22,468 nucleotides of DNA from a virus, in IMG/VR virus record IMGVR_UViG_3300020190_000383, positions 1 through 22,468 of that record; one strand, given 5' to 3'. Of the stretch, positions 20,490 to 22,468 are shown piece by piece; position 1 is the first letter of the stretch, and each line of letters begins with the position of its first letter. Below the pieces are notes generated by a model. That model was given only the letters and a program-made list of their open reading frames with translations, was not told where the DNA came from and did not search any database. The translations under genes and the position numbers were made by a program.

Positions 20490-21185
20490 ATTGACCCGCT
20501 AACCCTTCTTGCTGCTGCCAATGCTGCGGTTGCGGCGGTCAAGAAGGGCTGCCAACTTTACAAGGACATCAAGGGCGCAAGCGGTGAGGTGTCCGAAGTA
20601 CTGAAGGACTTGCGTGCGCAGTTTGACAAGGTAACAGGCGGCAATCCAACCGTCGAGCAGAAGCAGCAGTACAACGCCGAGGTGCAGCGCGTTCAGGAGA
20701 TTGCCAAGGCCGATCCGAACGATGTCTACACTCAGATCGGTGACCAGCTGGGCGCGTTGATGGACAACTATGATGCGTTAAGCAAGGCGCTGTTGGCCGA
20801 ACAAGTAGACGGCAAGAAGGTTTACAAAGGAGAGGAAAGCATTGGCCGCCGGGCGCTGCGCCGTATCATCATTACGACACGATTGGATGCCATGCTGACT
20901 GAAATACGCGAAACGATGGTGTACCAGGCGCCGCCCGAGTTGGGCTCACTGTGGCACAAATTCGAGGAGATGTGGAAGACCATCGTCGAAGAGCAGGAGG
21001 CAGCGCACGCAGAGGAACTTAAACTAATTCAGATTGCCAGATGGCGACGCAAAAGAAAAATAGCGGAAATAAAAGCCAGAATAACTTGGATTTCGGCAGT
21101 CGTTTTCGTAATTCTGTGGGCGGTGGGGCTGATGTGGCTAACGACAAGAAGCGCGACGATGAAGACATCCCTTGGTCTTTACTGA
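20490..21185 (+). CDS. Ejection/tail-associated membrane protein with probable ATT start
   Basis: With start ATT 20490 the product has 231 residues. The first in-frame conventional start, GTG 20589, would remove 33 residues, IDPLTLLAAANAAVAAVKKG and the next 13, yet these match the N-terminus I recall for this family (PLTLLAAANAAV.., CQLYKDIKG). The open frame reaches back exactly to the stop at 20487, and GGAGGA sits 4 bases before ATT, so ATT initiation is the best reading. Residues 34-160 are helical (PTVEQKQQYNAEVQRVQEIA; YQAPPELGSLWHKFEEMWKT), residues 160-196 very basic (RWRRKRKIAEIKAR), and residues 198-219 a membrane span (ITWISAVVFVILWAVGLMWL). The basic stretch would stay in the cytoplasm. 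The 3' 145 bases are shared with the next gene. Homologues occur after internal virion proteins. Confidence 0.75.
   Translation: MDPLTLLAAANAAVAAVKKGCQLYKDIKGASGEVSEVLKDLRAQFDKVTGGNPTVEQKQQYNAEVQRVQEIAKADPNDVYTQIGDQLGALMDNYDALSKALLAEQVDGKKVYKGEESIGRRALRRIIITTRLDAMLTEIRETMVYQAPPELGSLWHKFEEMWKTIVEEQEAAHAEELKLIQIARWRRKRKIAEIKARITWISAVVFVILWAVGLMWLTTRSATMKTSLGLY
20503..20548 (+). other. Inverted repeat just after the probable ATT start
   Basis: CCCTTCTTG at 20503-20511 and CAAGAAGGG at 20540-20548 form a perfect 9-bp stem with a 28-base loop rich in GC and able to pair partly on itself. Its first base is 13 bases after the first base of ATT 20490. No T run follows, so it is not a terminator. Confidence 0.55.
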
Positions 21186-21346
21186 TTACCGTAATGGCCG
21201 TACTACTAACCTTTTTTGTATTACTTCCCGTCATGGCTTTTATGTACTGGGATATGTATAACGCAACACAAGCCGCGGTCAATGAGGTGCGAAAGATGCG
21301 CGAATTGCGGCGTGAAATTCAAGTTGAAAGGATGTATGGCCAATGA
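21041..21346 (+). CDS. Small inner-membrane protein, possible spanin-like partner
   Basis: A 101-residue product. Residues 1-44 are polar and disordered-looking (MATQKKNSGNKSQNNLDFGS), residues about 46-70 are one strong membrane span (WSLLITVMAVLLTFFVLLPV), and residues 71-101 are a charged helix NATQAAVNEVRKMRELRREI. This is an N-in membrane protein with a short helical tail that would face the periplasm, reminiscent of an i-spanin but shorter than typical Rz (about 150). The first 145 bases overlap the previous gene in another frame. No Shine-Dalgarno lies at the usual distance from ATG 21041; GAGGA is 24 bases away, so coupled translation is likely. The ATGA overlap to the endolysin puts it in the lysis unit. 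I recall comparable small proteins here in related phages. Confidence 0.7.
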   Translation: MATQKKNSGNKSQNNLDFGSRFRNSVGGGADVANDKKRDDEDIPWSLLITVMAVLLTFFVLLPVMAFMYWDMYNATQAAVNEVRKMRELRREIQVERMYGQ

Positions 21347-21963
21347 TTACTGAAGCCCAACTCCGTCAAATCATCCCGCAAAACAAGTACGTCGAATACT
21401 GGCACAAGGCGCTTGCGCAACTCTTTCCCGATTACGACATCAACACCCCGAAGCGCATGGCGGCGTTCCTGGCCCAATGTGCCCATGAATCGGGCGGCTT
21501 TACCGCTATCGTCGAGAACCTGAATTACAAACCTCAAGCGCTACGGCGCCTCTTCCCAAAATACTTTTCCGACGATGTCACAGCTAATCAGTATTGCGCG
21601 CGGCCTAACAAGCAAGAGGCTATTGCAAATCGCATTTATGCTAACCGTATGGGGAATGGCGATGAACATTCTGGTGATGGTTATCGTTTTCGTGGTCGCG
21701 GCCTTATTCAGCTTACTGGACGATCGAACTATCAGGCTTTTGCTGACAGTCTGGAGATGAATATCAACGACGTGCCGGAATACTTGGGTACGTTCGAAGG
21801 CGCGGCGCAAAGCGCCTGCTGGTTCTGGGAAACAAATAACCTGAACAAATGGGCAGACACGGGCGACATCAAAGAGCTAACCCGCAGGATTAATGGCGGC
21901 TACATTGGACTAGACGACAGGATCAAACACTATGACCACGCGCTTCATATTTTTGGTGCTTAG
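21343..21963 (+). CDS. Endolysin, GH19 (chitinase-like) lysozyme
   Basis: A 206-residue single-domain enzyme expected to cut the glycan strands of peptidoglycan at the end of infection. The GH19 signature is present: FLAQCAHESGGFTAIVENLN with Glu49 and Glu58 in the places of the catalytic acid and base, then LNYKPQALRRLFPKYF, and YRFRGRGLIQLTGRSNY lining the cleft, ending with the conserved NGGYIGLDDR loop. The core is complete and the length normal for Gram-negative phage endolysins of this family. There is no signal peptide or membrane anchor, so a holin is needed for release. It is ATGA-coupled to the membrane-protein gene before it and overlaps the lipoprotein gene by 32 bases. Confidence 0.95.
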   Translation: MITEAQLRQIIPQNKYVEYWHKALAQLFPDYDINTPKRMAAFLAQCAHESGGFTAIVENLNYKPQALRRLFPKYFSDDVTANQYCARPNKQEAIANRIYANRMGNGDEHSGDGYRFRGRGLIQLTGRSNYQAFADSLEMNINDVPEYLGTFEGAAQSACWFWETNNLNKWADTGDIKELTRRINGGYIGLDDRIKHYDHALHIFGA

Positions 21964-22135
21964 TATCGCTGGCGTTGTCTGGTTGGTCGGCTGCGAGGAT
22001 AGGTTCCGTTATCCCTGCCAGGACAACAAGAACTGGGGCAAGCCCGAGTGCCAGCGCCCGACCTGCGCGGTGACCGGTACCTGCCCCGACCAGCTGGTGC
22101 CTGCGGCTGACTTCAAACAGGAGGAACAAAAGTGA
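21932..22135 (+). CDS. Small lipoprotein, outer-membrane lysis candidate
   Basis: A 67-residue product with a type II signal peptide: MTTRFIFLVLSIAGVVWLVG then Cys21, a lipobox LVGC. The residue after the Cys is Glu, not Asp, so sorting to the outer membrane is expected. The mature 47-residue part has four more cysteines (29, 40, 45, 51) in EDRFRYPCQDNKNWGKPECQ and the following PTCAVTGTCPD. I recall this family next to phage endolysins. Its site and lipidation fit an o-spanin-like role, though the Pro content of Rz1 is missing and the Cys pattern suggests disulphides, so superinfection exclusion or envelope modification are alternatives. AGGA lies 10 or so bases before ATG 21932. It ends GTGA with the next gene. 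Confidence 0.8.
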   Translation: MTTRFIFLVLSIAGVVWLVGCEDRFRYPCQDNKNWGKPECQRPTCAVTGTCPDQLVPAADFKQEEQK

Positions 22136-22468
22136 AGTGGACACCAGATCAAATTGACTCAGTCATCAAGCTGATTATCGGCACCACCTTCTGCATGGTA
22201 CTGTTGATGATGTCTAGCCTGGCCATGTATTCGGTGGTCTTTGTGACCCAGCCAATGAATTCCATCGCACCTGCTGACAAGCAGTTTTTTATGCTGCTGT
22301 CGGACATGTCAAAGTACATACTTGGTGCTTTGGCAACATTATTGGCCATCAAAGGCAAGGACGGCGTGGCCAAGCTGATCGACCCACCACCTGGCGTATC
22401 CAAGGCCAGCGATTGGACCGACCCGCAGCCGCCCGCGCCGAAAACGCCGGCGCCAATCCATGCGCCAA
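22132..22468 (+). CDS. Holin-like protein, two membrane segments (3' end cut by window)
   Basis: The open frame from GTG 22132 runs off the window after 112 residues. GTG is chosen because GGAGGA at 22120-22125 is 6 bases before it and it overlaps the previous stop in a GTGA. Residues about 12-38 (VIKLIIGTTFCMVLLMMSSL and on) are a long hydrophobic segment and residues about 62-80 (KYILGALATLLAIKG) a second, separated by a short acidic loop with MNSIAPADKQFFMLL. A Pro-rich tail (DPPPGVSKASDW; PQPPAPKTPAP) follows. Two spans, small size and a place beside the endolysin fit a class II holin. Other membrane roles cannot be excluded. Confidence 0.72.
   Translation, partial: MKWTPDQIDSVIKLIIGTTFCMVLLMMSSLAMYSVVFVTQPMNSIAPADKQFFMLLSDMSKYILGALATLLAIKGKDGVAKLIDPPPGVSKASDWTDPQPPAPKTPAPIHAP

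Noticed and set aside
22089-22098. 10-bp palindrome ACCAGCTGGT
   Set aside because: Single copy inside the lipoprotein gene; no operator-like context.

Overview
This window is a continuous, single-strand (+) stretch of the structural and lysis part of a tailed double-stranded DNA bacteriophage. The genes are tightly packed, many joined by ATGA, GTGA or TAATG overlaps, and I see no integrase, tRNA, rRNA, CRISPR array, insertion sequence or cellular gene. The order terminase, portal, scaffold, capsid, gp4-like connector, gp10-like hub, then large internal virion proteins, with no tape measure, sheath or tail-tube gene, points to a short-tailed (podovirus-like) phage with a P22-type head. A GH19 lysozyme-like endolysin and a small lipoprotein with a lipobox point to a Gram-negative host. 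Several small proteins recall families I associate with phages of freshwater and marine bacteria, so an aquatic host is likely; this is recollection, not a search.

Layout. Positions 1-2841: C-terminal nuclease half of the large terminase (cut by the window edge) and the portal. Positions 2831-9192: a fibre block placed between portal and scaffold. It holds a 730-residue collagen-like fibre, then three further fibre genes, each followed at once by a small protein of unknown function, the last fibre ending in a self-cleaving peptidase S74 chaperone; two more small genes, one with a degenerate zinc ribbon, close the block. Positions 9257-11418: scaffold, major capsid protein, terminator, a small decoration-like protein, second terminator. 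Positions 11435-12457: five tiny genes (an AT-hook-like tail, a coiled-coil/one-TM holin-like protein, and three very basic proteins). Positions 12454-14660: connector and hub. Positions 14657-15696: a collar/short-fibre-like protein with HxH motifs plus a cupin-like protein. Positions 15698-20489: three internal virion (ejection) proteins. Positions 20490-22468: an ejection-associated membrane protein, a second small membrane protein nested over its 3' end, endolysin, lipoprotein, and a two-TM holin-like protein cut by the window end.

Most notable: (1) repeated 'fibre + small partner' cassettes in which the fibre genes keep a GC-rich 5' part and carry an AT-rich 3' part, as expected if receptor-binding ends are exchanged; (2) a gene at 20490 that appears to start with the rare codon ATT directly after the previous stop codon, with a strong Shine-Dalgarno and a 9-bp inverted repeat 11 bases beyond the start codon; (3) a 145-base out-of-frame overlap between two membrane-protein genes next to the lysis genes; (4) near-identical 25-bp motifs at the two ends of the 709-residue internal virion gene; (5) two terminators around the decoration-like gene. 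No known defence or mobile system is visible; every function below is a call from motifs and gene order.
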